Shown: positions 1 to 12,575, numbered from the stretch's first letter. The stretch: DNA of 64,000 bases from Oasisia sp. SBJ-2009 (GCA_964017155.1 OZ024863.1:44059330-44123329), one strand, 5' to 3'. The notes: generated by a model from the sequence alone, not told the origin. A program made the numbers and translations.

Positions 1-200
1 AAATGTAACAAAGACATTTACTCTTGTTATCCAAACCATATCAGTAGCCTTTACACCTTTATAAATTTCAGTTTCCACAAAATATTCTCTGAACTACAGA
101 TGCTTTGTAGATTCGAATATGATTATACTGTTTTTGATTCTGGTTATCATTGATGATTTGAATCGAGCAATGTCATACTGGTTACACGTCCATGTTCTAG

Positions 201-2675
201 GGCCCACTGTCTGCAATACAAGGCATGGACCCAGCCACTGTGAAGTCAGCAATGGTAAGTGTTATTCTAGGACATGTTTTTTTTAGCCACAGTGACGTGG
301 TTGACACTTGACTATTCTGTAGTACTCATTTTGGTTCTGCCTTCATTATAAATAACCAGATTTTAAATAAATGTCATTTAATTAAGGAAGGTAATTTTCA
401 GGATATTCCAAAAAAAGAAACTGTTGCCCTCCTTACAAGAGTTAGATTTGGATGTGTTCCGGAAGAAATTGTTTAATAAATTTACTAAATATTACACAGC
501 AGTTGTCGGTATTATGCTGGTCACATGTAATCGTCAGCAAAGTGTATAGCCTGATATTGAATGGTGAAGGCTCAAGATCAGAAGGTGATTGTATCACCAG
601 TGTTTCTTTATGGCCTTCTTGATTGGTATAGCCTCTTCTCAGTGTGTGGCCACAGTACCTGGCGACAAGGAAGGGTTTGTCTGTCCTGTCTCCCTTCTCC
701 CAACTCTCTGGTCAATTACTCCACTTGGTCTCACGCACAACAAGATTATATGAAACAAACCTACACTAGACCTACAAGTACTTGTTATTACATAACTTAT
801 GTACAGTGTAAATCATATTAGCCATCAATTAATTTATTTTAAATGTGTTATACTAAATAATTTTTTTTAACATGCATGTCACTTTAAATAACTCTGTCGT
901 GTTTATTAACTTATTTACTGTTGCGTCGTCATATATTACTTTATCAACATGACTAGGTAGTTGTTACTTTTTGTTTGTTTTGTAGACTAAGTTTGATAGT
1001 TACCTGTCGTCTCCTGACGTCTATGTGATGCCACAGTGTGCCCTGCTGCTCAGCACTAAACTCAGGCAAGTACAACTCATACTCATAGTCTATAGGAGTG
1101 GGACTTGTATGGTATGTTATATCCTCAACAGAGGCAGCAGTATACACAATTTAAAAGTTTTAACATGAACCATTTTGTTTGCCAATAATAATAATATTTG
1201 TTTCTTTTGCCAATCACAATTTCATTCTTCAGTCAAATGTGTTGTTGTGTGTACACACTTCAGTCACATGTGTTGTTGTGTGTACACCCTTCAGTCACAT
1301 GTGTTGTTTGGTTGGTTGGTTGATTGTATAACAACCATACCAAGTACATATACCCAGTTTAGTAGTTAGAACACAGGATTCTCTGTCAAGAGATACTGAA
1401 GTCCAAACCTCTTTATGGCCATTTTGAACATTAGCAGGTTTGCTAATGGGTACTCAAAAGTTCACTCGGCTGTATCTTTCATCGAGTATCTTACTGTAAA
1501 CCTGTTTGTTTAAATCTTCGAGCAGTAATTGCAGTGACACTGAATTCTTTCTAGAAAAGTCTTGCTGGTGTGCGGTCGATCAGGTTTGCGAGGAAATGAA
1601 GTGTGAAGCAACTAGAGCAGTCCTAAGAACTGGATTGTAGAACGTTCCTTGGTATCATGGGGATGAATGGCATACTGGTTAAAGTGAGGCCTCAGTGGTG
1701 AATTCATTAGTGGTATCAATAAATAACTAACTACAGACAATATGGTGTTGTGGCACAGAACATGCTTTGCATAGTAACTGTAGTGTGACTAAAATTTCAT
1801 ATTTGCAAGAAACTTCAAAGTAATGGTAAGCAAGTTTACCCGGGTGAAGCTGGTCTAGCCACTGCATATCACACTGCACAAGAAGATACCTTTTCAACCT
1901 TTTTCTATCAGAATGGTGGCAGCAACGAATAAGACAACCAGATCACAAAATAGTATGCGTTAAATAGATGGTTGTTTGTATATGTTGAACTTACAGTTGT
2001 TGCATGATGTGTCGTGTCCTATGTGTACTATATATTATTATTAATGCAATTTATAGTAATAGTAGGTAGTCAATAACGATAATTGTAGACAAGTTATGCC
2101 AATACAACAATACTTAGCCAGTTATATTCAAACAAAATTAATTATGTTCATGTCTGTGGAGATAGAAACCATGGATGTGAGATATCTCCATTATTATTTT
2201 TTTATTTAATTTACATTATTGACATTGGCACAATTTGGAGCGTGGATCACCATTTTTATGGAAGGATCACCATTATATATTTTTTATATTAAAAATTTAC
2301 TGTGGCACATTTTAGAGGGTTGGTCTTAAAAGGCATGGTAGCTTAATCGCAAACATAAATCCTTTTAAAATGATTACTGTGATTTTTAATAAATCACCTC
2401 GTGAATGGACATAGAAAGAGGTGAGTGGACCTCGGTGCCTCAGAGGAGATGCACTTATAATATGCCACCGTTAGCCTATTAATGGCTTGATTAATAATGT
2501 AGTATTGAACTTGTGTTGTCATTGCAGAGAGTCGGTGAAGAAGCGTGCCGTCAGTCTGTTGTGCCAGGCCTACCAGCAGATGTACACCGCCATCTCCTGT
2601 CCAGACAACAAGTACCCCAACCCTAACGCCCTGGTTCCTCGCACTCCCGACCAAGTTGTTAAGCTGTTGTCGTAG
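201..2675 (+). CDS. COG6: COG6, C-terminal three exons (5' partial)
   Basis: Conserved oligomeric Golgi complex subunit 6 is a peripheral Golgi protein of the COG tether, needed for retrograde vesicle traffic and glycosylation. Three exons join in phase. Exon 201-254 (after tctag) encodes a peptide with MDPATVKSAM. Exon 986-1065 encodes KFDSYLSSPDVYVMPQCALL. Exon 2528-2675 encodes AYQQMYTAI, then PDNKYPNPNAL, and ends PRTPDQVVKLLS before TAG. The family's C-terminus has the same layout: a helix, an N-x-Y-x-x-P stretch, then an RTP/HSP-Q-V-LL ending. The second intron (1066-2527) has a GC donor, AG|GCAAGT. Upstream exons lie outside the window. A 708-bp MITE sits just past the stop, in the likely 3' UTR. 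COG6 identity rests on remembered family features; exon junctions are read directly. Confidence 0.8.
1227..1316. repeat. 30-bp minisatellite, three copies, in a COG6 intron
   Basis: Three near-identical copies of a unit beginning cttcagtcacatgtg and running through ttgttgtgtgtacac lie head to tail. The third is cut short. They sit within the GC-AG intron of COG6. Confidence 0.8.
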
Positions 2676-2759
2676 CTTCACTGGATTTGGACATTTGCTG
2701 ATCTCTTGAAGAGTTCTTGTACAACTTGTTTGGGGGCATGTAAATACTAAAATGGGTAT

Positions 2760-3467
2760 CAGGGTTGGGTTCAAATATGTATTTATATTTTAATTAAAAG
2801 AAATTGGTGTATTTGTATTTGAAAATCACAAAAGGGTGCGTATTTATATTTGATATTTGGTCTGTATTTGAAAAGTATTTGCAAATACAATCAAATACAC
2901 ATAAAAATAAATTACCAACAAAAGGTAAAGCATTGCCTGACATAAACTGACTCCAAGCCAAGACAGAATGTATGTCACACCAGGTCAACAGTGGGCAGAT
3001 AGCATTGAGAAAGCTGTCCTACAGTGAAGCTGGTCAAACATTACCATCAATGAATGAATGGGAAGCCAGTGAAGCCATAAAGGCAGGTATTCATAGGGAA
3101 TGTGCTTCAAAAAATCCTGCTGTGTTAACATACTGGGCAGACATTTCTGTTTCATGATCACACGTAATGCCTGCCAACCTGATTGCCTTTACTGCAAATC
3201 ACCTTTCCCCAAATGATTCTTTTCAACCTTCTATGAAATAAATTTTGCCACAATTTTGAAGTTATGTCAGGTTAGGGTTAGACAAAATTCCACCCACTGT
3301 AATACATTTGAACTATAATGGAAACACAGTCCATGTATTTGAATCATATTTAAAATAAATTGGCAGTGTATTTGTATATTTGTATTTAAATTGAAATCTA
3401 GAAAAGCAACGTATTTGATTTGGCTGAGTTGTATTTGATCCCCAATGTGTATTTGGACCCAACCCTG
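2760..3467. mobile_element. hAT-type non-autonomous DNA transposon (MITE)
   Basis: The element starts CAGGGTTGGGT and ends with the inverted form, ACCCAACCCTG. It is flanked by a perfect 8-bp target duplication, ATGGGTAT (2752-2759 and 3468-3475), as hAT elements make. The interior is rich in tatttgtatttg subrepeats in both orientations. No transposase is visible. It lies about 85 bp after the COG6 stop codon, so it probably forms part of that gene's 3' UTR or immediate flank. Confidence 0.85.
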
Positions 3468-3475
3468 ATGGGTAT

Positions 3476-4285
3476 ATAATATATTGTACATGGGTATGTT
3501 GGAAAAATATTTGTGTGGAATGGGCTTGTTTACTGATCGGTGTGACAAACTGTTTGTATGATTGCAACCATTATTACGAGAGTCGTTTAGAAGTTACTTC
3601 TGCGTTCTGTATTTTTAATGATGCATCTAATGTTAAATATGTCATTAATCTTATTTCATAAGATTTGTTTTATTACCTATGTTGTACGTGCAAGCTTGTA
3701 TGTGGAATTTATCTGACAAACTATTAAATATATATGTTTGCTGCAACTCTACGTCTCTGGAATATGGTGACAATAAAAATTGAGGCTGTTCATTTGAATC
3801 ATTTCTAACAGCCAAAGTGCTTGGTTCGGGATTGGCTGAAGATGTATTTTGCTGGCCTCAGTTAATTACTGGTCTGACAGTCTGGTCTGCCCATGTGTAC
3901 CTAGTGCATTTCTTATATTTAACTGCATCAATCCCGTAAATAAATTAATATGGCCCAAAGGAATGAAATGGTTGTTAGGTTCTGTGTAGGATCACGCATT
4001 TAAATGGATAATAAAATATTTGTTATAGTTGTGAATACCTGATGAGAAATCAAGAATTGTTTTTCGGTGACCTAACTTAGTCCAGTCCAGGAGGAAAAGT
4101 ATATGGTGTACACCTGTATAAACATTTAATATACCCGGAACACGTTGTGGAATCACACCCACTGACCCAGGGAGCCTAATTTACTGACGCTTGTGCTATG
4201 TGTCATTAATGCAGCGTTGCTGTAGTAGTGTAGGCTCATAAATTTATGCATGTTGTTAAGTCTTAAGACGGTAACCTCGCCAAGC
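3476..4285. other. COG6 downstream flank, no gene seen
   Basis: AT-rich sequence. An AATAAA at about 3771 could be a COG6 polyadenylation signal if the 3' UTR runs through the MITE. Nothing else is supported. Confidence 0.4.
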
Positions 4286-4350
4286 GGTCATAGCAGAAAC
4301 CACAACGCGAATATATAACCACAACGCGAATACATAACCACAACCTGAAT
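4286..4350. repeat. 19-bp tandem repeat, three copies
   Basis: Units of the type accacaacgcgaatatata are repeated three times with small changes; the last is degenerate. Confidence 0.7.
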
Positions 4351-4879
4351 CAAACAGGAATACGTGCGTCTGCACATACGCGTGTCTGAAATATGCACAG
4401 TCATGACTGCTATAGTGCATGTCTTGTCAAAGCTGAACCTGGTAGATTTACCACAAAACGTTCCAAAGGGGAACCATTTTGTTTTAGTTGTGCAATACTT
4501 TTTAAATTTAACTTCTAGCAACTTCTGCTACGCAAACAGAATACGTGTAAAACACACATTTGATATATAGTTGGCATTGTCACGGTTATCGTAGATGTAC
4601 TATAGCTGACGTCAACAGGTGCGACTTTCCTGGAAATCGAAACGGTCACTTTTCCCGTCTTTGAGTGACTCATTTCCCAGAAATCAACTGTCAAAATAAT
4701 TTCCGAAAAAAATAAGGACGTTGCCAAGTTTCAGTCTGCATCAAACTCGTGAGAAGTGTAGACGTATTTGTATTTGTTTGGAGTTCGTAAACTATGTAGG
4801 CCCACGGACATGGTACGCGCTGACTTGAGATCTCGTCTTCCAGCGCAGAATGAGGTAGACGTACGTCCGACAAAATAAA

Positions 4880-5257
4880 TCTTGTCGTGCACCGTTATCC
4901 GACGAAAACGCTGGCGGTAAGTTTTTAGGATGGTGTAAGATATATATATATATATACTAACTTATTATTGCATTGGATACTACCGGTACCGGGTTCTTAT
5001 AATTATTATCTCGCACCAGTGACCAGGGCAGGGGCCGAACCCGAGGACGCGAGGTAATATTCGTATTGCCTTTCAAGTTTCATGAATCAGCGATATTTTT
5101 TCGGGAAGTAGAATTAATTAGGGACCTTACGGTCGCCAGCTGGATTTTTGTTAACAGCCGGAACGTACGCGAGAATCAAAACCTAAACAGAGGTTGTCAA
5201 CGTAATTACGCTCTCCTGTGATCTTTCGCTCTGGCCGATACCGCTAGCCACAGACCT
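4880..5257. other. Non-coding stretch, no feature seen
   Basis: A short TA run lies at about 4940-4955. No coding sequence, RNA gene or repeat boundary could be supported. Confidence 0.4.
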
Positions 5258-5352
5258 AGCCTCGGTTACCCAGACTCCGTGAGGTGGCAGCACTTTTAAG
5301 CCCCCTCAACTCTTCTCGGCGTAGTTCCGCAGGCGACCGACAGTCGGTTAAG
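5258..5352. repeat. Dispersed repeat shared with 29.38-30.0 kb
   Basis: The block reads ctcggttacccag, ctccgtgaggtggcagca, then ctcggcgtagttccgcag and cggttaagcgagac. The same blocks recur at 29384-29440 and 29957-30003. It does not have convincing tRNA A and B boxes. The class is unknown. Confidence 0.6.
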
Positions 5353-5382
5353 CGAGACTAACTCGATCAGACCTAGCATCAC

Positions 5383-5408
5383 TGATCTATATATATATAT
5401 ATAGATCA
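5383..5408. repeat. Perfect 26-bp palindrome around a TA core
   Basis: TGATCTATA on the left and TATAGATCA on the right surround a short TA run, giving a self-complementary cruciform-capable site. Confidence 0.7.
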
Positions 5409-5876
5409 GGGCACAGAGCACTGTTGATTTTCCCATTGGCGGCCATGTTAACGTTTTGTCAGATTATAAGGAAACTGGACCTGACAATTTTTAACACAAT
5501 CACTGCAGTCATGTCACTGATATGCTGATCAAATTTCGTCAAAAAAGCATATCTCAGGCTCTCTTAAAATGCATGCATGTGTTCTGACCCTCAATATTGA
5601 CCAAACTGAGCACGCTTTTCTGCATTCGCAGGGTCATGTAAGAAAAAATGGCTAAAAATCACTACGACAATTACACTCTGCCTAACATGCGTCATTGCAC
5701 TGCAGATATATCATAGCACTTAACCTACTGGTATATGCCTGTCCTACGGTACTCATTTCACATTAATTTATTTTTTAAAAATCTCAAATGACACAATTAT
5801 TAAGGTACTACATTCGTATGGGTTACACCAGGAAGTCTAACTGTGCTCTGACCCCATCAGTGCCTAGCATTTGCTA

Positions 5877-5985
5877 CGTCCAGTCTCGGAATAATTGTCA
5901 ATCTCGAGATCGGACGTCCGCCATCTTTGCCCGTTTCGGAATCTTTCGGAATTCCGAGATGGGACGGTCAATCTCGGAATACTGC
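5877..5985 (+). repeat. Left arm of a ~105-bp inverted repeat (partner 8767-8868)
   Basis: Begins acgtccagtctcgg and continues through ccgtttcggaat and gatgggacggtcaatctcgg. The reverse complement, with a small deletion, occurs at 8767-8868. The arm contains its own palindrome around tctcggaattccgaga-like sequence. The pair could be the terminal repeats of a 3-kb DNA transposon, but no clear target duplication was found. Confidence 0.6.
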
Positions 5986-6429
5986 GTACGCAGCATGGTA
6001 GCTTTCATATGATTGGCCGTAACTGACCAGTTGCCACGGCCGGGACATGTCGGCCGACCTGTCAACTCGGTCCTGTTCGAGACATACATCGGGCCCGATT
6101 TTTAGACAACTCGGTCCCTGTTTGGGGGCAGTCATTTCAACATCGATAGTTTCTCGTTCCGAGTAATCTACATACAGGTTTTATATATTTTGTAATTTTT
6201 ACTTTATAAGTGGCATAATATGAATGTAATGTAAGTCGGTTTTCAAATGTCTTAATCCAAGGACCACACTGGACACAAGTATATGTGCATGTTCTTGCCT
6301 CATCCTCGTATATTATGTTCTCTACATTAAATTTATGTATGTGCAAGATGACATGTGTATTGAATAGAGCAACACTATCCTACATACATTAATTTATCAC
6401 AAAAATGTGTGGCTGTAAAGGGCAGCGTT

Positions 6430-6792
6430 CAGGATTGGCGTTGAATTTAATTAAATTGATTAAATCATTGATTAAATCACTGATTTAATCATGCAACATG
6501 AAAACATCAAGATATTGATTTTTTTCAGATTATCTTAAATTTATGCTTATGTTGAGTGCTACTACCAGTTGATTTAACTGTATTCTTTAGAAATGCTAAG
6601 AATGAAATGTTCAGTCTATTAGGTATATTATTATGATATTCCATACTTTTATTTATTTTCAGAATTACAAATTATTTATTATGATTGTGGGACTGTTGAA
6701 AAAATCGAATAAATCGAATTAAACAAAAAAATCCGATTTAATCGAAAAAAATCCGATTTTTTTCGAAACAATCATGATTTTTTCCAACCCTG
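6430..6792. mobile_element. hAT-type MITE, second family
   Basis: Starts CAGGATTGG and ends CCAACCCTG, flanked by a perfect 8-bp duplication GCAGCGTT (6422-6429 and 6793-6800). The interior carries short ttaaatcattgatt and aaatccgattt subrepeats near the ends. At 363 bp it is far too short for a transposase. It lies inside the region bounded by the 5877/8767 inverted repeats, so it is probably a later nested insertion. Confidence 0.85.
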
Positions 6793-6800
6793 GCAGCGTT

Positions 6801-8077
6801 ATATGACAAATTTGACATGAATGATTTTAGTTCTACGTACGTACCCTTTTTAGTATTGATCGTACATAAAAATATTATTAATCTATGTAATTTACACGTG
6901 GACACGTGGTTATGATAATTTAAATGGTATCATAACGATTATAGTTCGACACGTGGAGATGGAGCGACTTGGATTGTGAGAGTTGGTTCAGGGAAACAGG
7001 TTGTACGTAGCCACGTGGCACGTGATTTGTACTTTTATTTGAATTATGCTTTATTGTTGTTTTATTACATTTATTATTTCGATTATATAATAAAGATTGC
7101 GCCTGACGAGTTTGATATAATTAAGGTGCTGGTTTATAATTATATTATGCCGTACTACGTAAGTTATCCTCTTAGTTGATCCCCTATATTTACTCTGCCG
7201 TTGCCTAATTATAATTCATCTAGGCAGCGGTACTACATGTGCATTAAATAAAATAAAAAAGAATTATGTGTTTTGTTCAAATACATTATATTTACATGTT
7301 ATTACCAAGGATTTCAAATGTCTTGCATGCAACACAACCCTTTTTCGTGTAATTTATCAAAGGTGACACCACTTACTACTTATTCAAAAATGACTTTAAA
7401 TGTCTACTGGGAGAAGATGTACACCATTACATGTGGCATTTTCATAGCAACTAAACACAAATAAGTTGGTATAACTTCTTTATTTCATTAAATGGGCTAT
7501 GTTAGGTCTGCATATTCTTACAAAATGCAATCTTTAGGAGTTTAACTTTGGATAGCAATTTAGGCGAATGATTGATCATAGTTTTAAAAACAATCGGCTG
7601 TGTGAGATTTTGTTTTCCTTTCTATTCATAATGATATCAGATAATTAATGATGCCTCCACCATTAATATTGCACGTCTAGAAAATTAGAATAGGATAAAA
7701 TATGTCAAAAGAAGCCAAATATGGTAACTACTTGTACATTTTAATAGACTTACACATGGAATGACTCGAGATATGTTGACATGACCAAATGAGGATTTAA
7801 AGGAATTATAAAGAGTTTACATTTATTACATCAAAATTACACGTACACATAATTTCAGTATACATCAGGCATTTAGAAGAACCTACAACAACAACCTTGA
7901 ATAGTAAGTATGCAGTGCTGCTGAATATATTCACACAAATATTTAATAATGAAAAACAAAAGTAATTATTCTGCATCAACATAACTTGAAATAATTAATT
8001 TATCCACGTATGTCATAAAATAAATCCACATTTAACATGTGCATGCATGCTCACAGGTATGCTCAATAAACGATACA
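6801..8077. other. AT-rich non-coding stretch
   Basis: Only short chance ORFs are present. No RNA gene or repeat boundary was recognised. Confidence 0.4.
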
Positions 8078-8150
8078 GTTACACACATACACACACACAC
8101 ACTCGCATACACACAAAAATATATACACACATATATACACACAAACAATA
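8078..8150. repeat. Interrupted CA/TA microsatellite
   Basis: Runs of acacac broken by catac, cgcatac and atatat steps. Confidence 0.8.
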
Positions 8151-8766
8151 CTACATTATTGTAATATAATACAGGGATATATACAACACCCATTTGACGT
8201 TTTTTAATTTTTCCAACAAAAATGGGGACTAGTAAATTTTCAGGGGATGACTAACATTTCAAGGTTGCCAGTGGATAAATATTTTACGTTCGGCCCCTGT
8301 TTATGCATATTGCTAGGTTAATTTAACGAGGCTAAAATTATAAGTTCTATTCAAACTCGTACATTCATGGGTATATAATAATTTATGGTCTTACCACAAA
8401 TCTACATGCCATTCTAATAAACTGGCATCGTGTTTTCGTGAAATTACAGATAATTACATATACAATCACTCATTGTTTGGGCTGCGGTATATTATAATTA
8501 GGAAGATATTATTTTGGAGCTAACATACATATGTAAGGCCATCTACAGTACGCCGTGCTAAATATAGTGAATATTGTTATGTCATAATTCAATTGCTTTA
8601 TCAAATGTGGTATTACCCCAGATTTACATTTCTTTCGAATAAAGTGGCGCCAGCTAACGGGATCTTTGTTACATCCTACATATAGCAAAACGCATTATTT
8701 ATATGTAAGAAGTTTTCGATATACAGTAGTACTTACAATTTCTTGATCACGTGATAAGTATCTAAT

Positions 8767-8868
8767 TGCATATTCCGAGATTGACCGTCCCATCTCGGAA
8801 TTCCGAAACGGGCAAAAATGGCCGACGTCCAATCTCGAGATTGACTTTATCCCGAGACTGGACGTAAC
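8767..8868 (-). repeat. Right arm of the inverted repeat paired with 5877-5985
   Basis: Read on the minus strand it begins acgtccagtctcgg and matches the left arm. Just outside, 8870-8915 (gcgcatgcgcgc and ctcttgttgctacgatgatt) also matches the reverse of 49192-49243, next to a THAP pseudogene. That suggests a THAP-encoding DNA transposon family, which is inference. Confidence 0.6.
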
Positions 8869-8984
8869 AGCATTCACCGAACTCTTGTTGCTACGATGAT
8901 TGCGCATGCGCGCGCATTAAATAAACACGCCCGCATTTATGGAGATGATGTCAGACCACAATAAGGTATTCGTTCGCCATTACG

Positions 8985-9130
8985 GTCCGTGTATATAAAC
9001 AGATAACGGATTCATTTTTCGTTTTCAAATTTGCGAACGAAAAACGAATTCCTTTTTTGGTTTTCGTTTTAAAAAGTGAAGTAAGAAAAACGAAAAAGAA
9101 ATTACTTTTTCGTTTTTGCATTTAGGATGC
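8985..9130. repeat. Imperfect inverted repeat of cgttttcg/cgaaaacg type
   Basis: Alternating cgttttc and gaaaaacg blocks give several overlapping hairpins. Confidence 0.5.
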
Positions 9131-9241
9131 TTTGGTCGCACTGCCACTTCGGGTGGCCGGTAAAAATTGGTAGTTTCGGCGGGATACTTCGGTCGCACTG
9201 GCAGCGTTTTGAAAACAAACTCGCAGAAATTGCATCGGCGA

Positions 9242-9276
9242 AGTGGTACATCTAAGTACTATTTTAGATGTACCAC
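9242..9276. repeat. Short hairpin
   Basis: gtggtacatcta and its near-exact reverse complement surround a short loop. Confidence 0.6.
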
Positions 9277-9279
9277 AGC

Positions 9280-10780
9280 ATACTATTTTAATACTTTTTT
9301 TACAAATTTATATTATGTCCTGAATGTATGTATTCTGCTGTGTGTTGGTGTGAAATGATTATGCATATTTCTGGTTTGTGTTATCTGCCAATTTTGAAAG
9401 TATGCGGGTAATATTTTATGTTTATATTTATAATAAACTTATAATATAATTACAATAAGTTGGTATTCAACTTTTGCTTAAACATTAATTCTATGTGGGA
9501 TCTATATTTATTTGAAAATATTATTCTTACAAGTTTTTTTGCAATTTGTTTATTCAATTACATTTGTGTCCCTATAGATCAGTAGATGGTAATTAGTGTG
9601 AGGCAATATTATAGAATTACAGAGTGAAATTTGTATTTTAGTTTGAATAATATGCTTTAACCTAGTTATAGGTCCAAATGTTCAAGAACATCTGTTTGCT
9701 ATTTTATCAATATGTTTAATGCAGTTTAAATGCGAGATTAATTAATCATGTGCAAAATAATAATGAATTAACACTAACTCTAGCAACACATTAAGCCATA
9801 AACGTATTATATTTTTACCATATATCCTCTACTTACAATATGCGTAAAGTAGCAAATGTTAATAAACAATACTCAGGAATATACATGCTCCTGAATACAA
9901 TTGGGCTCTCTGTAATGGTCCGTCAATGGAATTCAATAATTACATAACAAATTGCTAATTTTAAAACCCAAAGTGGCCCCTAAGATAGCGACTATTTATT
10001 AGTCATAATAGGGGCATCCTAAGTCAAATATTATGACCTTCTGTCTATGGGAGGTAAATATGCAGTGACATTGTCAATAACAGATCTCATCAAGATTAGT
10101 AGGAAATGAAAGAAACGTTATAATGGTCGCCTACGGAAAATGCAAATGTAGTCCAGATATAAATATAATATGTTATGTACAAATTGGTTCCACTGTTTCC
10201 CTTAAACAAATAATTACATATAATTTTATAATCTGTAGGTGCTGAAAGAGTTATGTTACTTGGTTTGCATGCAATTTAATTATTCATATTTAATACGATT
10301 AATTGTTTATGTTGCAATCTATGCTTTTCCATGGTTTCGACTAAAGACCCTTATCTTAACCCACCCATACAGGCTGGGATGGAACTGAATCCCAAGTCAG
10401 TAAAGCATTGATAAATTGCTGCCAGTGAACAACTGGCTATAGTAGTAACAGCTGATAAATTATGACTTTTAGGCATAGTCACCCGCTATGAACTTGACGG
10501 GGCACTAATTTTAGTATTACTAGTTCTTTGGTGTCTATAATTTTCTTTAGTGTGATATTTTCATTTTTATTAATACAGTCCTGTAGAGCAGTTTTTATAA
10601 ACTCCATACATAATATGAGGTCAATTTCTAGAACAATTATGGAGGATTCATAGTGGTACTACCAGTCAATGAGGCAATTGGAGTCCTTTTTCAATTGCGC
10701 AATTTTTAACACAGATCATATCTCCAGTTCTTCATTGATTACTTTTTGTTATTTATGTATTACCGGTATTACTTTGCTAC
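9280..10780. other. AT-rich non-coding stretch, nothing recognised
   Basis: Many stop codons in all frames, no repeat boundaries seen. Confidence 0.4.
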
Positions 10781-10782
10781 CT

Positions 10783-11155
10783 TTATGAACATTGCATAGG
10801 GTTTGTTCGTTTCCCTATTTGCGCATTGATGCCTCCCATCACTATTTTGTAGTTGTTTGGTTTCCATAAAGTCTCATCGACGTCATTGTAGAAGCTATAT
10901 AGGTCTTCTGAGATTGATGTTGTTGGTACATATACTTGCACTATCTTTAGTTTGTAGTGCTTTGTTACGAACATAACAAGTTCTGCTACTCTAGGGCTGA
11001 CGCTGTTTACCCTCAGTATATGAGCTTTCCTGTTTGTGCGAAAGCCTACTCCTGCTTGCATTGTTTGCTTTAGAATGGCATAGTAGGTGGCCGCTTTGTA
11101 AGGTAGTGAAACATTCCTCTCGTCTTCTCACTTCTCCGATCCCGATTACATCCCA
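10783..11155 (-). pseudogene. RTE-type non-LTR retrotransposon, endonuclease-domain relic
   Basis: The minus strand encodes parts of an APE-like endonuclease in two frames. The first has WDVIGIGEVRRREE with the catalytic-type Glu. After a frameshift come LKIVQVYVPTTS, FYNDVDETLW and IVMGGINAQIG. The last block is the usual GDFNA motif with Asp changed to Gly, so the fragment is dead. The reverse transcriptase part is absent. A 3' end of a similar element lies at 55430-55770 but belongs to a separate insertion. Confidence 0.75.
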
Positions 11156-11159
11156 TACC

Positions 11160-11785
11160 AACCTGGTTTACCTAAGCTCTTAGTATAGTTTCGAAGATGT
11201 ATGTCGCTATCTTTAGTCTACTTACCCTCTTTTGACAGCGCCTTGTGACCCAGAGATTCTAAGCACCCCCCTGCATGTAGTCCTAATTGACCAGTGCCGC
11301 CGCCACCAGAAACTCTTTCTGTGCCCCTGGGGGCCATGGCTTTGTAGTGCTTTGCATGCTGGCCTACATTTCCACGCTAGCCAGTGTGGGTTGGAAAGGA
11401 CAGGCGGTGAACAAAATTCTCCAAGTTTCGACACAGTGGCTGTATCAATATATAAATACCGACCTGCCGGCATATATTTTAATTTAAGCCCTGCTTACTT
11501 ATACAAGTCAGGCCTCAGTAATAGTTATTACTGAATAGTTAAACTATAAACAAAGTTTTAGCACAAGCACCAGGACAAAAAGATTTAGGAACAGCAATGT
11601 ATAATGACAAGCACAAATTCACAATAATCACAAACAATGACTCTACTCCTGTATTTTACCAAACACTCGCTAATCCCTAATAATATTAACCGATACCAAA
11701 CAAATAACTAAAAACCCTAAAACAACAACTGGTACTAAGCAAGATGGCCTTAATCTGTCAGGTAAGCCATAGCCTTGGCAAAAAA
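11160..11785. other. Less AT-rich non-coding stretch
   Basis: Open frames occur on both strands at 11222-11534, but none resembles a known protein and they overlap one another. It may be retroelement flank; no call is made. Confidence 0.3.
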
Positions 11786-11787
11786 AC

Positions 11788-12575
11788 CTTTCTATAGAAT
11801 ATTCTATAGGATTTTCGCCAATAGTTTTCTTTTAAATATTCTATAGAATTTTTGCCTATAGTGTTCTATAGAATATTCTATAGGATTTTTGCTTATATTT
11901 TTCCATAGGATTTTTGCCAATAGTTTTCTATAGAATTTAATATTCTATAGAATTTTTGCCAATAGTTTTCTATAGAATATTCTATAGGATTTTTGCCTAT
12001 AGTTTTCTATAGAATATTCTATAGGATTTTGGCCTATAGTTTTCTATAGAATATTCTATAGTATTTTGCCTACAGTTTACTATAGAATATTCTATAGTAT
12101 TTTTTGCGTATAATTTTCTATAGAATATTCTATAGGATTTTTGTGTAGTTTATAGAATATTCTATAGGATATTTGTGGTTTCTATAGGAAATATCCCATA
12201 GAATATTTCCTACAGAAAACCATAAATACCCTATAGAATATTCTATAGGATATTTCTTACAGAAAACCATAAAAATCCTATAGAATATTCTATAGAATGT
12301 TTACTGTTTTTTTATAGGAAATATCCTAAAGAATATTTTATAGTATTTTTGATAGTTTTCCATAGGAAATATGCTATAGAACATTGTACAGGATTTTGAG
12401 TTTTCTGTAGGAAAACTATAGAAATTGAATAGGATATTTCCTATAGAAAAACTAAAAAATCCCATAGATTATTCTATAGAATAATTTCTATAGACAACTA
12501 AAAAAATCCCATAGATTATTCTACAGGATATTTCATATAGAAAACTAAAAAAAAATAATACAGAATATTCTATAT
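11788..12575. repeat. Palindromic AT-rich satellite array
   Basis: About 20 irregular units of 30-45 bp are built on the palindrome TATAGAATATTCTATA followed by ggatttttgcc. Units in the first half carry tttttgcctatagtttt. From about 12180 the flanking parts appear in the reverse complement (acagaaaaccataaa). The array therefore changes orientation in the middle. Confidence 0.8.

Noticed and set aside
402..480. Possible COG6 exon after ttttcag
   Set aside because: Exons 201-254 and 986-1065 already join in phase 0, and this segment has a stop or no donor in the usable frames.
4286..4350. CRISPR-like short repeats
   Set aside because: Head-to-tail repeats without spacers in an animal genome; a plain tandem repeat.
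5258..5352. tRNA gene or tRNA-derived SINE
   Set aside because: ggtta and ttccgc blocks suggested internal promoter boxes, but spacing, cloverleaf pairing and an A box are not convincing.
11222..11534. Overlapping frames of 83-100 codons
   Set aside because: Frames on both strands overlap, none resembles a protein, and no splice sites support them.
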